NCBI RefSeq assembly: GCF_013373865.1
Contig: NC_050472.1
Coordinates: 17,205,636 to 17,269,635, forward strand
Source: Monomorium pharaonis
Taxonomy: Eukaryota; Arthropoda; Insecta; Hymenoptera; Formicidae
Length of the DNA stretch: 64,000 bases
Direction of reading: 5' to 3'
Shown here: piece after piece, positions 1-11,123 of the stretch
Layout of the letters: the number at the start of each line of letters is the position of its first letter
How positions within the stretch are numbered: the first letter of the stretch is position 1
Made by a program: the position numbers and the translations under genes
The notes under the pieces: generated by a model
Database searches by the model: none
What the model saw: the letters and a program-made list of their open reading frames with translations, nothing else
What the model was told of the DNA's origin: nothing

Positions 1-498
1 TATTTCTTGTTCGGCGTTGGCAATAAATCGTTGCATTTCCGATTGTTGAGCTCCCGATGGTTGTGCTTGTTCATTGGCACTCATTGTGTATCTTTCGAAA
101 ATTTCTTCAGGGTTAAATATATCGGAATCGTATGAGGTTAATGAGAATTCACCTCGTGAGGATACACGGCTCGGAGTTCGGCTAAGGTACGGTCTCGTCC
201 GTCTGATCTCGCAGTCTTGTCGAGTCGCGTCAACTGTGTTGTTGTCGAATAAATTGGAATCGAGACTCGCGAATGGAAATTCTCGCTCGCGTATTACGTG
301 CTCGGGTAGCTCGTTATTGCCTTCGGGGGAATATTCTAAAGCCCTACGAACGTTATCTCGTTCTTCGCGAAGGGCTTGGGCCGCTCGCCATGCAAGATCT
401 GATTCCAAATAATGTATGGATTGCGCCGCCGCTTCGTTGAATAGCCACGATTTGTTTCGTATAGGCGAGTTTCTATAGTGACATTCGCTTTTGTTAAT
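1..498 (-). CDS. gag-like open frame of the LTR element (partial)
   Basis: The frame is open from a stop at 499-501 down to base 1. It encodes a charged, Glu/Arg/Asn-rich stretch (AWRAAQALREERDNVRRAL around 400-340, DSDIFNPEEIFERYT before the first Met). The first in-frame Met is at 84 (MSANEQAQPSGAQQSEM). The region upstream of that Met reads like protein, so translation may start upstream through another exon, a frameshift or a non-ATG start. No zinc knuckle or protease is reached before the edge. Position just after an LTR and leader supports gag; no conserved gag motif was recognised, so the product name is inferred from position. Confidence 0.5.
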   Translation of the reverse strand, partial: MNKSECHYRNSPIRNKSWLFNEAAAQSIHYLESDLAWRAAQALREERDNVRRALEYSPEGNNELPEHVIREREFPFASLDSNLFDNNTVDATRQDCEIRRTRPYLSRTPSRVSSRGEFSLTSYDSDIFNPEEIFERYTMSANEQAQPSGAQQSEMQRFIANAEQEI

Positions 499-949
499 TT
501 ATTTGCTACTGTTATTTTTTAATAACTTACCGGGGGCCTGCGTATTTCGGGTTTTCGGACGCGCTCGCTTGTAATCTATTTCGCATTACAAAAGTTTTCG
601 GACTTACAGTAACGCAGTATATCGCTGCATGATGTTGTCCGTCGTTTCGCCGCTTGGCCGGTGAGTCACGATGCGGTAGGTCGGTGTCTTCTCCAATTTC
701 GCCGCTATTGCTGTTGCGCTGTCCGATGGCGGAGCTCTGGCTCGATGGCTGTCTTCCTTGTTGGATCTCGGGTCCGCAGATTAGCTGATCGGCTCGGCTG
801 CGTTGTGCAGGATCTTCGGCGAGTTTCGTTCGCTCTGATCGGCTTCCGCTCTTTTCTTTCTTGGCTGTTCTCTTCTTGGTTCTGTGTCCGTTAGGGAGTA
901 TTTTCCTTCTAGGTTTTTCGACAATGGATCCCACCGCTGCCACCAGATT

Positions 950-1466
950 TGTTGTGGCCCTTATTGGATAGAGGGACACAAGTATTTGGGATCGTCCGTC
1001 GATACTCCTCGGGTCAGGTTTCTTGAGAGATTGTAGCCGATTGTTGTATAACAATGTGTATATATTTTCTATTTTGATTACACTGAGTTACACTGACTTA
1101 ATTCATTAATACCCGTGACAAGTATAAAAGAATGAGCGACATACGTTCGTCGCTGTATAATGTGTAGTAAAGCCCACTCGTTGTCTGTACCTCGGTGTTT
1201 ATATACACCGATTTTTGGTGCATAACCGGGGAGAGTACTTCCCGGTCACTGGCCTTTGGTCAATGTTCTTGCTTAGCCAGCAATTGCTAGCTATGCAGAT
1301 TCCACCCCAAAATCAGGAGATTTTGGGTGTTGTTTATTAAGCAACCGGGTGCATTGCCCGGTGCGACGCCCAGTATGTAGGCCGGACCAAGTCCGCGCGC
1401 GAGTTGTCATTTGACACCTTATATCGCTTGCGACATTTCTTGTGTGAGTGCATCACACTCACAACA
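950..1466 (-). repeat. 5' LTR, 517 bp
   Basis: Ends are TGTTGTG (minus-strand start at 1466) and CACAACA (at 950). Inside, read on the minus strand, are the palindromic tract near 1272-1295 (CTTAGCCAGCAATTGCTAGC), a TATA-like GTATATAAAC near 1200, and a T-rich 3' part. The same blocks recur in the LTR at 37024-37522. One flank lies beyond the left edge, so the target duplication cannot be checked. Confidence 0.8.
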
Positions 1467-1990
1467 GGATCAAATACCCGGTTGTGGGGGTAAGTACATG
1501 AAAAAATCACTCTCAAATTGAAAGTTATATTTAAATTAATCATTGTTTTATGTAAGCAATATATTCTTCTTAAATTAAAAATATTATAGTTTTATTTCAA
1601 TACTGCAAGTATTATTTTCTATTCAACACTTTTTCCTTTCCGTTCAAGAAAATTATTCCTAAATAACATGAATATCATTTTCTTTCTATATAAAATAAAT
1701 CCTTATTTAAGTAAATCTTTTTGATTTAACGCAATATCATTTCTTAATTTTTAGTACGTATACGTCGGTGACATCCCTCACAGACCGACCACGGCCGTTT
1801 ACGGCCGTATATATGTCAGGGTGCCATCGAGCCACACATCAATTATTTGGCTGAATAATATAGTGTCAATACGTGGGCTCGTTAGTCAACAGGTATATAA
1901 TATTTGTTTTTGGATGCAACTATACAAAATTTGATTTGGATACAGCTTGAGTACAGCATGATTAAATTAAAAATGTCTTTTTTTTTTCAG

Positions 1991-2209
1991 CCATATTTTG
2001 GATTTGACGAAATCCGTATACCTGGATGCATTAACATCGCCGCAGGTCGATGGAGGCAATATTTCCGCCAAACGAATCAATGGCAAAATAATCAAAATAT
2101 GGAAGATGCGTATGGACAACATCCCGATTCCAACGTTGACGTATGGGATTTAAGAAGATTATTTGATATGGAACCGATAACTGATAACGATCGGAAAATC
2201 TGGGAGTGA
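1991..2209 (+). CDS. possible terminal exon of unknown protein
   Basis: A T-rich tract ending TTTTTTTCAG at 1981-1990 is a good 3' splice acceptor. From 1991 the frame reads PYFGFDEIRIPGCINIAAG and runs on to an acidic end (DNDRKIWE, stop at 2207-2209), about 72 codons. The composition looks protein-like and differs from the AT-rich DNA around it. I do not recognise the family. It could be an exon of a host gene or of a transposon lying mostly left of here; the segment 1467-1980 otherwise shows only AT-rich sequence. Confidence 0.3.
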   Translation, partial: PYFGFDEIRIPGCINIAAGRWRQYFRQTNQWQNNQNMEDAYGQHPDSNVDVWDLRRLFDMEPITDNDRKIWE

Positions 2210-2214
2210 CATAT

Positions 2215-2389
2215 TATAATTACTTTTATTACTTTTTTATAATTATTATTTTTATTACACTTTTATTATACTTTTATACTTTTTATATACTTTTTATATA
2301 CTTTTTTATACTTTTTATACTTTTTACATATAAATAATAGTTTACATGTATAAATAATATTTTACTTTTATAAATACTTTTATTAAATA
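2215..2389. repeat. AT-rich ACTTTTATA-type low-complexity tract
   Basis: Short irregular tandem copies of ACTTTTTATA / ACTTTTATT. Similar sequence resumes after the LTR at 3400, so the LTR was inserted into this tract. Confidence 0.7.
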
Positions 2390-3394
2390 TGTAACGAGCC
2401 GTTCCTCCGCCGTCGTTAAAGCATAAAGGTACGAGGCCGTTACCCTCTTACCTCGCGCAGTCCCGTCCGCTTATCTTTCTCCCCGCACATCACCGTTTCT
2501 CTTGTCACCAAACGGGGGCTATAAAAGCCCTCCGCTGGTGATAAGAGAGCAGATCTCCCCGCCGACCGATTCATCTCAGCGTACTGAACTGAGACTCCTA
2601 GTGCACGCACTGAGTGCTGACTTAACCTCGCATCCGGCTTTCTTGACAGCGCACACTGAGCGCTTCCTCGCGCCACATATTGAGTGGCAGAACACCCGTT
2701 CGTCACCCGGATCCCGGTACGCGCACTGAGCAACCGATTCTGACACTGTACACGGGGACCCCGCAGTGAGAGAAAACCGCCGCCGCAAAGATCATCCACG
2801 CGGGATAACACCGTACGAAACAGCTGATCGCCGCAACAACTGATCGCTGGCTACCGAGCCGAGTTCCGCGCCGCACCGCGCACCGCCGCGACCAATAGGA
2901 GCGCCGCACCGACCGACTTGGCGAATGGAAGCGCCGTGTCGCACCGCGCAACCGCGACCGTAACACCGCAGCCAATCCGGCTACCGCCGCAACCGATACG
3001 AGCGCCGCCTCGCACCGCACCACCGTAGTTGTACCGCCACGAGCACTGCAGTTATCGAGACCGGCCGCTACCGCCAATCGACGCATCGACCGACCGGTAC
3101 ACGAGCCGTACGCCCGCCGCAGCCAACCGGCGTCAAGACGCCACGCGCACCTGCGCACCGCGACACACGTCGCCAACAGCGAATCATTCGCGCCTCGCAC
3201 AGCGAGACTTTAGTATAAGCACTGTATATATTAGCTAGGGACAGCTGTACATATTAAATAGGAATAATTGAATAAACAATAGTGTTAAGCCGAATTTATC
3301 TTGCTTCCGTTCATTCACTTAACCAGCCCGCCGCCCGAACCCTGAATTGCCCGCGGCTATCCGTAGCCAATAGAGTTGAAAATTCACGGTTACA
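2390..3394 (+). repeat. solo LTR, 1,005 bp, GC-rich
   Basis: Starts TGTAACGAGCC and ends GGTTACA, with the 4-bp duplication AATA on both sides (2386-2389 and 3395-3398). A TATA-like CTATAAAAG lies near 2520 and an AATAAA signal near 3272, in the order expected for U3-R-U5 on the plus strand. The open frames inside are shadows of GC-rich, CpG-rich DNA. No internal retroelement sequence remains, so this is a recombined solo LTR. Family is probably Gypsy, from end sequence and duplication length (inference). Confidence 0.8.
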
Positions 3395-4351
3395 AATATA
3401 TAAAAATATACTTTTATAAATTTATACATATATTATAATTGTTTAAAATTTTTTATTTTCCCTCAGGATTGTTCCCTTAGAATATCACGATCCCTCTCCG
3501 TTACTCTCTCTGTTCTAGTCTTAGTACAGCATCAAATTTTATTCAGTCTTTATGCTATCACATCGTTTATATTAATTCACTTTTTATTATGAAAGGAGTT
3601 GTTGATTTTACAAAGAGCATTCAAATGGAAATATAAAATATTTTTGCATGTGCAGCAAAACAGTAATTTTATAATATATTTTATCGAATGTGTATGAACG
3701 GATATGATTACAGTTAAATTTGCAAAATTCTTACATTGCAATGCTATGTCTCTAAAACATACGCTAAAACACAAACAAATGATACAAAAATGTAAGAACA
3801 AAAAAAAAGATAACTGATATACTGAAAACACAAAATCCGTCTTGTAATTAACATGAATTGATTATCAAATAAAACAATCGAATAAAACAATTATATAGGT
3901 TTATGCAGATAGGGTGCGCTGGGTGGGAACGCATATACCGCGTATGAAAGAACGCAACGGATGAAAGAGAAAAAACGAGATAATGCTAAGACTGCATGGT
4001 TGGAGATATCACGTACGGGTGAGAGAGAGAGAAATTCGCAATAAAGGGAGAGAGCGAACACCGCGACGGCGGCGGCGGCGGTGGCGGTGGCGGGCGGCAG
4101 CGGTCGCGGATCCCGATTCTCCCTCTACCGCTTCCAGGGACCCGAAAATCCCGCGTCACAATTGTCCCACCGCGAGACCCCCCCATCCGCGTGACGTCAT
4201 GCCCCCCGCGCGCCTACAAGTTCCTCCCGCACACCCGCTCCCCCTCGAACCTCCCAAGTTAGAACCGCTATAGATATAACTATTGATGATGTGCGTTATG
4301 TTGGCACACCCGGTCTTTACGAGCTGATCTTTAAGAGGTACCCCAATGATT
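3395..4351. other. intergenic; includes GGC repeat at 4065-4102
   Basis: 3395-3960 is AT-rich with nothing I recognise. At 4065-4102 there is an impure (GGC)n run, followed to about 4270 by C-rich sequence. No gene is supported. Confidence 0.6.
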
Positions 4352-5380
4352 AGGAATGTTCCGATTGTGCACATAAGCGATTGGACACATTAGTACTTCC
4401 CAATCGCACACAGTCCCGATTAAACACAGATTCCGATTGGACACGGACTTGATAGCACACCGTCCCGATCGAACATAGACCCTATTGGACACAACAGCGA
4501 TCGAACACATAACGTTTGAATTGGACACTGAATCAATTGCACACGGACTCAATTGCGCACTGACCCGTTTTCACACGGACCCGATTGTACACTAACTCTA
4601 TTGCACACAAACCCGTTTGCACACGAACCCATTTGCATACGAACCCGATTGCACACGATACGATTCCGCATTGCAGATAATACTTGAGTTAGCAACTTAA
4701 ACGGGGTGGGTGGCCCCCTTTGCATCTCCCCGGATGTGTGTGTGTCTGCGCGCGCGCGCGCGCGCAAAGCGTTCTCTACACCACATGGGTTTACAACTAT
4801 AAAATAACTATAAAAAGAAAAAATATTTATGATAAATATTTTGTACATATTTTTATGTCTGAGTTTACCAGATATAAAAAAATTATGATAAATATTTATG
4901 AAAATATTAAAAATAAATACTTATGCTATTATTATCAAAAAATATAAAAAATATTTCGAGTTTACGTACCATAAATATTTTTCAATACGTTTTAAAAATA
5001 CATTTTATTGTTAATAATAATTTTTGTGTCATTTATAAATAGTTTATGAAAAATAAGTATATAATCTTTAAAAAATATTTTTTAAAAATAAATTTGTAAA
5101 ATATTTATGAAAATTTATGATAAATTTTCTGTGCTATCTAGGTTATTTTTGCATTATTCTGCGATGCGGCATCGTATCGTGTGCAATTGGGTCCATGTGC
5201 AAACAGGTCAGTGCGCAATCGGGTCCGTGTGCAATCGGGTTCGTGTGCAATCGGGTTTGTGTGCAAACGGGTCATGTACAATCGGGACCGTGTCCAATCG
5301 AATCCGTGGTCAATCGGGACTGTGTCCGATCGGCAAATACTACTGTGTCCGATCGTTTATGTGCCCAATCCGGCTTTATT
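4352..5380. mobile_element. repeat-armed foldback element, subfamily A, copy 1
   Basis: Left arm (about 4360-4667): degenerate 16-bp units of the type CCGATTGCACACGGA. Right arm (about 5165-5380): the same units inverted. Between them are the cassette (about 4690-4795: G/C hairpin, GT/CG microsatellite, CATGGGTTTACAACT) and an AT-rich spacer (4796-5150). The outer ends pair as an inverted repeat with the block GCACATAAnCGAT..GGACAC. Flanks are CCAATGATT (4343-4351) and CCGATGATT (5381-5389), a 9-bp duplication with one mismatch. Open frames such as CNRVRVQSG are translations of the 16-bp array, not genes. Confidence 0.8.
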
Positions 5381-5525
5381 CCGATGATTCAGTCTACACG
5401 AAAAACAATAAACAAAGGTACAGAAACATATTGTTGATTACAAACGCCCATAAACGCAATCACGCTGCGCACGTTCTCGGCGTGCGCGTAAATGCTGTCG
5501 GATAGGGTATCATCCGTCAATAAAC

Positions 5526-6303
5526 TGTTGCGCCTTGTGGTGCAACAAATGATTTTTGCCTTATCTTGCGGTGCGACAAAAGATCCTTAGGGATTCGTTG
5601 CTGCCCAAGGAGTAGGCACTCGCGGAAATAGGCGGCTTTTGTTGGTAGGGTCCTCAAATCACTCACTCACTGATTTTAAGTTAATTCAATAAAAAAGGTT
5701 TATTTCTCTGTTGTACAATAGTTGCGGTCGACGAAGGTGCCGCGTCGTGTTACACTGAATAGATTAGATACGGCGCGTGACTCGAAGATAGCGCGTCGTG
5801 TCTTGCTTGCTCGAGGCTTTGCCGCGGCTAAGTCCCGAACTCTTTTGTCTTATACTCGTACGGGCCGTACGTATCGGCTTGATTATTTGTCACTGATCCC
5901 GCGGACCGCTGTTTGGCAGCAGCTTAAATAGTGTCGCGGATTTGATTAATAGTAGGGGCATCGGGCCTTCCGCATGATCATATATGGTCATTTCCGCGCG
6001 CATCCGGCGCGCGGGAAATATTCGCGAGCTTAGCAACAATTGCCAAAATGCAGGTATGCATTTCCGGTGGCATGATTGTTGCTAAGCTGGTTTCGCTAAA
6101 TTCCTTAAGGGGGCTGGTGCGTTGACTAGTGCGATGACCGGCCGGCAGCGCACGAGGCATATGTCACCTGACACCTTATGATAGCGAGCCTTCCTCGGCG
6201 AGCTGTATGATATCTTTTCTTACTTTAATCTTCTAGTTTTAATATTCTATATTCTATATTTCATAATATAATTTTATTGGTTGTGAGTGTTTCGCTCACA
6301 ACA
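5526..6303 (-). repeat. solo LTR, 778 bp, minus orientation
   Basis: Ends TGTTGCG (5526) and CACAACA (6303), flanked by AAAC on both sides (5522-5525 and 6304-6307). On the minus strand a TATA-like CTATTTAAGC lies near 5930 and AATAAA near 5696, in correct U3-R-U5 order. An inverted pair GCTTAGCAACAAT / ATTGTTGCTAAGC sits at about 6028-6090, related to the palindrome in the LTRs at 950, 37024 and 60193. A related, more decayed LTR lies at 50928-51705. Confidence 0.8.
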
Positions 6304-6737
6304 AAACTGAAGAACAATTCGCGTGATGGCAAACGTGTTTCCTTCGATTTTGCGACACAGTTAACGTACTCGTACAGGAATACGCTTTTATGAGTTAATA
6401 AATCATTTTTTATCGGATAAGTGTGAAAATTCAGAACGTACAATTTTTAATTCTTTTTTACCAAAAAATAATGCCAATTTTTCAAAATTCGAATTGAGAA
6501 ATTTATATGAATTTATGAATTGTAAGTTTATAATAATTATTATTATTAGAACCAGCTCGTGCTATGCAAACGCAATACAAAATGAATAAAAACGGTCAAA
6601 AATATAGCAATAAATAATGTTGAAAAATATAATAAATTAATATATTTATTCTTGGTTTACACAATTAAGATTGAGAACAAATAAACGAACTGTTTCGGAC
6701 TTACTTGTCCTTCCTCAGCATAATAAAAACATATCAA
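6304..6737. other. AT-rich, nothing recognised
   Basis: No convincing frame, repeat or RNA. The boundary with BEL-derived sequence falls near 6738. Confidence 0.5.
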
Positions 6738-8090
6738 AACGGAGCTATCAAGAATCGTCCGGCAGACTCGATTGAATTTCGTGCACTCGATTTGCAACGA
6801 AGACTTTCCATCGAGATGGATGAGAGCGTAACCACGCGAGAACTATGGTGAAATCCGTCCAACATGTGACCGAAATGGGTTTGACTGTGAGAAAGAGCTT
6901 CGAGCGAAATTTAGGAGACGAACGAGAAAAAGAGAAGCCGATAGTTCGAGACAAGGAACGGTGAGAGGGGAAATCGAAGTTATCTTGGACTTCACCGTCA
7001 ACTGAGAGATGAAGCTTTAACCGGTAGCGGATGTAACCTTGAGATATATAAGCGCGAGGGTGGAAGCATCCATGTGTAACTCCACGGTAGATGCGTTCGC
7101 GTTAAACCTGGTCCAACAATTAATTCGGAGGTTGTTGAGATGCGCGAGTCTCGGATAGATCATGTTCCAGTGGAGAAGGGAATCAGGAATTTGCTCATCC
7201 CATTCGAGTCGAATTCGCCAAACTGCTGCATGATAATTTTAGGATAACCAATGACGGGCGTTACTCACCCCAAAGGATCGTATAGTTTGGCGATCGTGAA
7301 GAAAATGGCGCGCTTGCTTTTAAAAAGCGAAACTTCGATTATTACTTTAAACTGAAATACATCGCGGCTGGGACTCCAAGTGATGCCGAGCACTTTGATT
7401 TTATCGTTGGTCGCGATATGTTTAGAGTTTGCTAAGCCGCGATCCGCCGGATCGATGTCCGCGAGAAAAATTGGCGAGTTGCTCGCCCACTTTCGAAGTT
7501 CAAGTTTTCCGCGACTCAGTAATGTGACGAGTTGATCGCGAGATGCGCGCATGAGCGCTATATCATCGCCGCCGAATAATACGTCATCGACATAGGTTTG
7601 ATGACAAAGGATTTTCGACGCGAGCGGGAATTGCTGTTCGTCGTCGTCGATCAGACATTTCATTACGCGAAGCGCGAGAAACGGCGCGAATTCATTTTAT
7701 ATATAACTGTAAGTAATTGGTAATCGATGGGGTCCTCGGACAGGTCACCCTTCCACAAAATTCTTTGATAATCAAGATCCCGAGGCTCGACTAAGATTTA
7801 GCGATACATCTTTGCGATATCGACCGTGTACACGAACTTGAAATGACGCCACAGTAAAATAATTGCGAGTAAATCCGTCTGTAACTTCGGACCGGTCGTA
7901 AGCAAATGGTCGTTTAGCGACGTCCTGTTTGACATCAAGCACGATGCGTTTAATATGACGCGTAAGCAAGTCGTGACGCTGTCTTCCCGAATGACCGGAT
8001 GATACGAAATGTATACGCACATGTTCCGCGTTCGATCAGCTGATGGCGCCCGACGCATATGCCCGAGTGCAAGATATCCGCGCATGAAGT
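6738..8090 (-). pseudogene. BEL/Pao pol relic: reverse transcriptase and RNase H
   Basis: Read right to left: PVIREDSVTT and LNDHLLTTGPKLQTD (8040-7860; RT N-terminal part), KFVYTVDIAKMYR (7800), then QTYVDDVLFGGDD (about 7600; the YVDD catalytic motif of BEL RT), RGKLELRKWASNSP, KVLGITWSP and RAIFFTIAKLYDPLG (7270). After frame breaks come scattered RNase H pieces and ISVTCWTDFTIVLAWLRSHP (about 6870). Several stops and frameshifts make it non-coding. The upstream half continues at 11128 once the Gypsy element is removed. Family assignment rests on the BEL-specific order and motifs. This was the polyprotein that copied the element's RNA into DNA. Confidence 0.85.
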
Positions 8091-8659
8091 TGTAACGGTT
8101 CGCCTTTCCCAAACGCTTCGGACAGGCTCGCCGGGTACCAGAATTCGAAAGAAGGGGGGAAATCAACTTGCGCGCATCGACATTAAATCAATAAGCCTTT
8201 ATTAGAAACCTTAGCCTAACTTATACATTGCTTATGCTACCTTATATACTACTTAGTCTACGGGGATATATACAAAATGTACAGCTTAGCCTAATAACGT
8301 TAGCGCGCTAGTGCGCAGCACCTTAGAACGCAGTCGCGACGCATGGTCGCCGGCGAGAACCGGGCGGCAGGGCGGCCAGATGGCCTGCTCTGTCAGCGGA
8401 CACAAGGATAGTCGAATGCCGGCAGGAACCAGGCGTCGGAGCGGTCCGGAGACCTGCTCAGTCGACAGGACGGGACTGGTGTTTGGTCTAGATCGCGCCT
8501 GGCTTATATACCCGCCGGGGCGATCCCCACGCGCTCTTAGCTGCGTGGTGGGAATGATTTTCCGTGGGGGAACTCTACACTTTCGAAGAGGGCGTCCGTA
8601 GACGCCGTGTCCCGTAGTGGGGCGGATGGTCGGCCCGGGACTCGTGACGTATCGTCACA
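8091..8659 (-). repeat. 3' LTR of the Gypsy element, 569 bp
   Basis: Ends TGTAACGG/CGTCACA. On the minus strand GTATATAAGC (about 8508) is a TATA box and the AATAAAG near 8195 a poly(A) signal. The polypurine tract AAAAAGGGGG abuts its minus-strand start at about 8660-8672. Closely related LTR sequence occurs at 38691-39146 plus 43145-43289. Confidence 0.85.
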
Positions 8660-9447
8660 TCACCCCCTTTTTAGGGGAAGTGGGCGCAGGTGGCAGCGGC
8701 CGGATTGCTCGAGGCTGACCTCGGCGATTGAAGCGGATTATCCATCGATCGCCGGTGTCAGTCACCCGGTACTTTCGCTACACCACGGCGGCGTGGAATG
8801 GCACCACGACCACCCTCCCGTTCGGCAAGGCCACGCGCACCGGAGGGGTATACCCCACCGGCGGTGCCGGGCAGGTTCCGTTCGGGAAGGGTGGTGCGGG
8901 CCGGACGGTGCGGTAGCCGTGGTACGGCGGCGCTGGTGGTGGCGCGGTCGGTGGTTCCAGCAACGGTGCAATCGGCGGCGCTGGTGCGGTCGGTGGCACC
9001 GGCAATAACGCAATCGGCGGCGGCGCAATCGGTGGCGCCGGCGGCGACGCGGTTGGCCGCGCGAGTTGCGGCGCGATGGCCGCGACGGGCCTTGGCGGCG
9101 GGGCGCGTAGCGGTGCGGGCAGTGGCGGGGCGAGGGGCGTGTAAGAGGGCGTGGGTCAGGCTGTGATGGCGTAGCCTTCGGGGGGCTTTCTCCTGGTCCG
9201 ACGTCCCCTGGGTGGTGTGGGGGGGGGGGGGGGAGCTGGGCGAGGAAGCTCGCCTTCCGCCGCTGGTCGGCGTCAGACCTCTGGATTGAAGTTCCCCGAC
9301 GAGGCACCTTCCTCCCTGGTAGTGGTGGTGGCGTAGGCTCCTTCGGCCGCCTCTTCCACGCCGTCCTCTCGTCCCTCTCGTCCTCGGAGCTGGAGCTTCA
9401 AATGGGGCTCCCGAAGAGTTCGCGTTCTCGCTGTTTTTGGTCTTCCA
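8660..9447 (-). pseudogene. third frame (ORF3) of the decayed Gypsy element
   Basis: The minus strand after integrase holds an acidic start (MEDQKQRERELFGSPI near 9447), a Pro/Ala-rich middle broken by stops and a G-run (near 9219-9233), and an end PNGRVVVVPFHAAVV (about 8820-8778), then a TAG stop followed in frame by RKYRVTDTGDRWIIRFNRRG. The end resembles the C-terminus of the third frame in the intact Gypsy element (34344-34856: VVDVPHFSVHVSRQY...NRRWHLRF). Function unknown. Not an envelope gene as far as I can see: no signal peptide or membrane segment. Confidence 0.6.
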
Positions 9448-9597
9448 TCCTGGAAAAGAAGCGATGCCGGCGAGAGCGCGTGTTGCACTTATATAGTGGG
9501 GCGGCATGAGGTGGGGGTGACACGGCGTGGGAATGAGCATTAGGGCGGGTTTTCATGTGCCTCGGGTTTATTCGGTATTAGTAGGGTGGGTTAATAC

Positions 9598-11053
9598 TTA
9601 ACTTTTTCGGGTGGGATGACCCTCTAACTCGTCGGTCGGTATTTCTTCCTCTTTAGTGTCGGTATCTCCCTCGGCTCCTTCCTCCTTGTTCCCCGGATCA
9701 GGCTTCAGGTCTTGCACGTGGATTCGGCGGTGCCATTTCCCATGGCGTTTTTTTAGGTCCATGATCACAGGCGAGAAAATGCGTCGCACTTCCATCGGTC
9801 CGTCGTATTTTGGGGCTAGCTTCGCGTTGATGATGTCACTTTTGCTTGACAATGTTCAATTTCGTTTCCATACTAGGTCCCCTATCTGAGGACGCCATGC
9901 GCGCCGGCGCAGGTTGTATTGTCGCTCCTGCTTCTGGAATGTTTGTGCTAGGTGGATTCGGGCAAGTTCATAGGCCTCGTCTAATGCTTGCCTGCGTTCT
10001 TTCGGGGCCATCCCTTCCGTGGGTCGCTGATCCTCAAAGTGTGGCCGCGCCAATTCCCTCCCGTGGACCAGGAAGGCGGGAGAGTACCCGGTTGCCGCAT
10101 GGTTTGCGATGTTGATTGCGAACTGCAGGGCCTCCAGGTGCTGGTCCGATTCGCGGTGGCGGTTCCCCACATATTGTGCAATCATTGTCTTGATGGTCGG
10201 GTTGGCTTGTTCTACCGGGTTGCAATGAGGTGCATATACTGGACTTTTGCGGTGCTCTACGCCGAACTCTGCCAGGAGCCGTTGGAATTGTCGCGAACTG
10301 GGTTTTGTTGTCGGAGACAAGTTGCTGGGGGCACCCGTGGCAGTATATGATGCGCCTGGTAACTTCTCGGGCCAGGGCCGGAGCCGATGCTCGGCGGAGG
10401 GGCACCAGCTCGACCCACTTGCTGAATCGATCCTGCGCGGCTAGCAGCCAAGTGTGTCCTCTACTGGAGGCGAGGAAGGGGGCTGACTAGGTCTACGGAG
10501 ACTTGCTGCCATGGTGCGGTCACGGGTGTGGCGTGCATATGCCCGGCGGGTTTGCGTTGCGGCACCTTGTAAGCCAGGCAGGTAGGGCAGCGACGCACAT
10601 ACCGAGCAATCTCTCGGGACATTCCCGGCCAATAATATAGGCAAGCTATGCGCGTAATCGTCTTGGCTACGCCTAGATGTCCGGCAGAGGGCTCGTTGTG
10701 GAGTCGCTGGAGCACCTCTGCTCGTCAACTTCGTGGCAGACACTCCTTCCATTATTCACTAGCCGGTGCCTCGGTGAACTCTAGGTCATGGAGGAGGTGG
10801 CGATACAGCTTGTCGTGCCGTACTTCGTAGTCCGGAAATCTGTCCAGGTGGTTTCGAACGTTGGCCATTGTGCGCTTGTGCCAGCGGTCGACGGTCGCGG
10901 TGACGGCTCCTACTTGCGGCTTTCGGAATAGGGCGTCCGCCACCTGGTTTTGTTTCCTCCGGTGATATCGGATCTCGAAATCGTATTGCTGGAGGTCAAA
11001 GAGCCTGCGGCCCAGTCGCCCCATCGGTGCTTCCAGTCGTTGTAGCCACTTGA
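9598..11053 (-). pseudogene. Gypsy pol relic: RNase H end and integrase
   Basis: Starts inside RNase H (RLGRRLFDLQQYDFEIRYHR, VADALFRKP). Then the integrase zinc-binding HHCC region (HNEPSAGHLGVAKTITR..YYWPGM..CPTCLAYK), the core (PWQQVSVDLVSPL; VSDNKTQFAT; YAPHCNPVEQANP, where the E of the DDE triad sits), and the C-terminal GPY/F-like module (KLAPKYDGPMEVRRIFSPVI, HVQDLKP). At least four frameshifts or stops separate the pieces. The sequence is clearly homologous to the intact Gypsy pol at 31079-34243 but diverged, so it is a different and older family member. Confidence 0.85.
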
Positions 11054-11123
11054 GGGCGACCGTAGACGCCGTGTTCCGTAGTGGGGCAGATGGTCAGCCC
11101 GGGACTCGTGACGTATCGTCACA
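11054..11123 (-). repeat. 70-bp remnant of the 5' LTR
   Basis: Nearly identical to the minus-strand start of the LTR at 8091-8659 (CCCGGGACTCGTGACG, TAGACGCCGTG). It is fused directly to RNase H sequence, so one deletion removed the rest of the LTR, the leader, gag, protease and RT. Confidence 0.85.

Larger units (their letters stand above)
1..1466 (-). mobile_element. 5' end of an LTR retrotransposon (partial)
   Basis: Seen: the LTR at 950-1466 is followed on the minus strand, after 3 bases, by CTGGTGGCAGCGGTGGGATC (about 946-927), which has the look of a primer-binding/leader segment, then by a leader of about 430 bases and a long open frame that leaves the window at base 1. The element therefore reads right to left and only its 5' LTR, leader and start of gag are present. 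The LTR matches the solo LTR at 37024-37522 over much of its length. Inference: Gypsy-type, from the LTR ends TGTTGTG...CACAACA. The pol genes that would settle the family lie outside the window. Confidence 0.75.
8091..11123 (-). mobile_element. Gypsy element with internal deletion, nested in BEL
   Basis: Left boundary TGTAACGG at 8091, right boundary CGTCACA at 11123, with AAGT duplicated at 8087-8090 and 11124-11127. Order on the minus strand: a 70-bp remnant of the 5' LTR (11054-11123), then directly the end of RNase H, integrase, a third frame, a polypurine tract and a full 3' LTR. Gag, protease and RT are deleted. With the element and one AAGT removed, the BEL frame reads EYSDF-MRGYLALGHM without a break, which proves the insertion site. 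Confidence 0.88.

Noticed and set aside
2440..3238. Several frames of 70-165 codons in the GC-rich block
   Set aside because: They lie inside a solo LTR with target duplication; composition-driven and mutually overlapping.
4020..5400. CRISPR-like array from regularly spaced repeats
   Set aside because: Units are directly adjacent and degenerate with no spacers, arranged as inverted arms, in a eukaryotic transposon context.
5107..5505. Long frames with repeated VRVQSG/NRVCVQ or HTDPIAHRPDC motifs (also 12011-12674, 47295-47621, 63255-63874)
   Set aside because: They are translations of the 15-16 bp tandem units (16 bp x 3 gives a 16-residue period), open in several frames and on both strands.
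8758..9540. 260-codon Ala/Arg/Pro frame as an intact protein
   Set aside because: Crosses frames of the decayed third Gypsy protein; the frame with homology to the intact element is another one and has stops.
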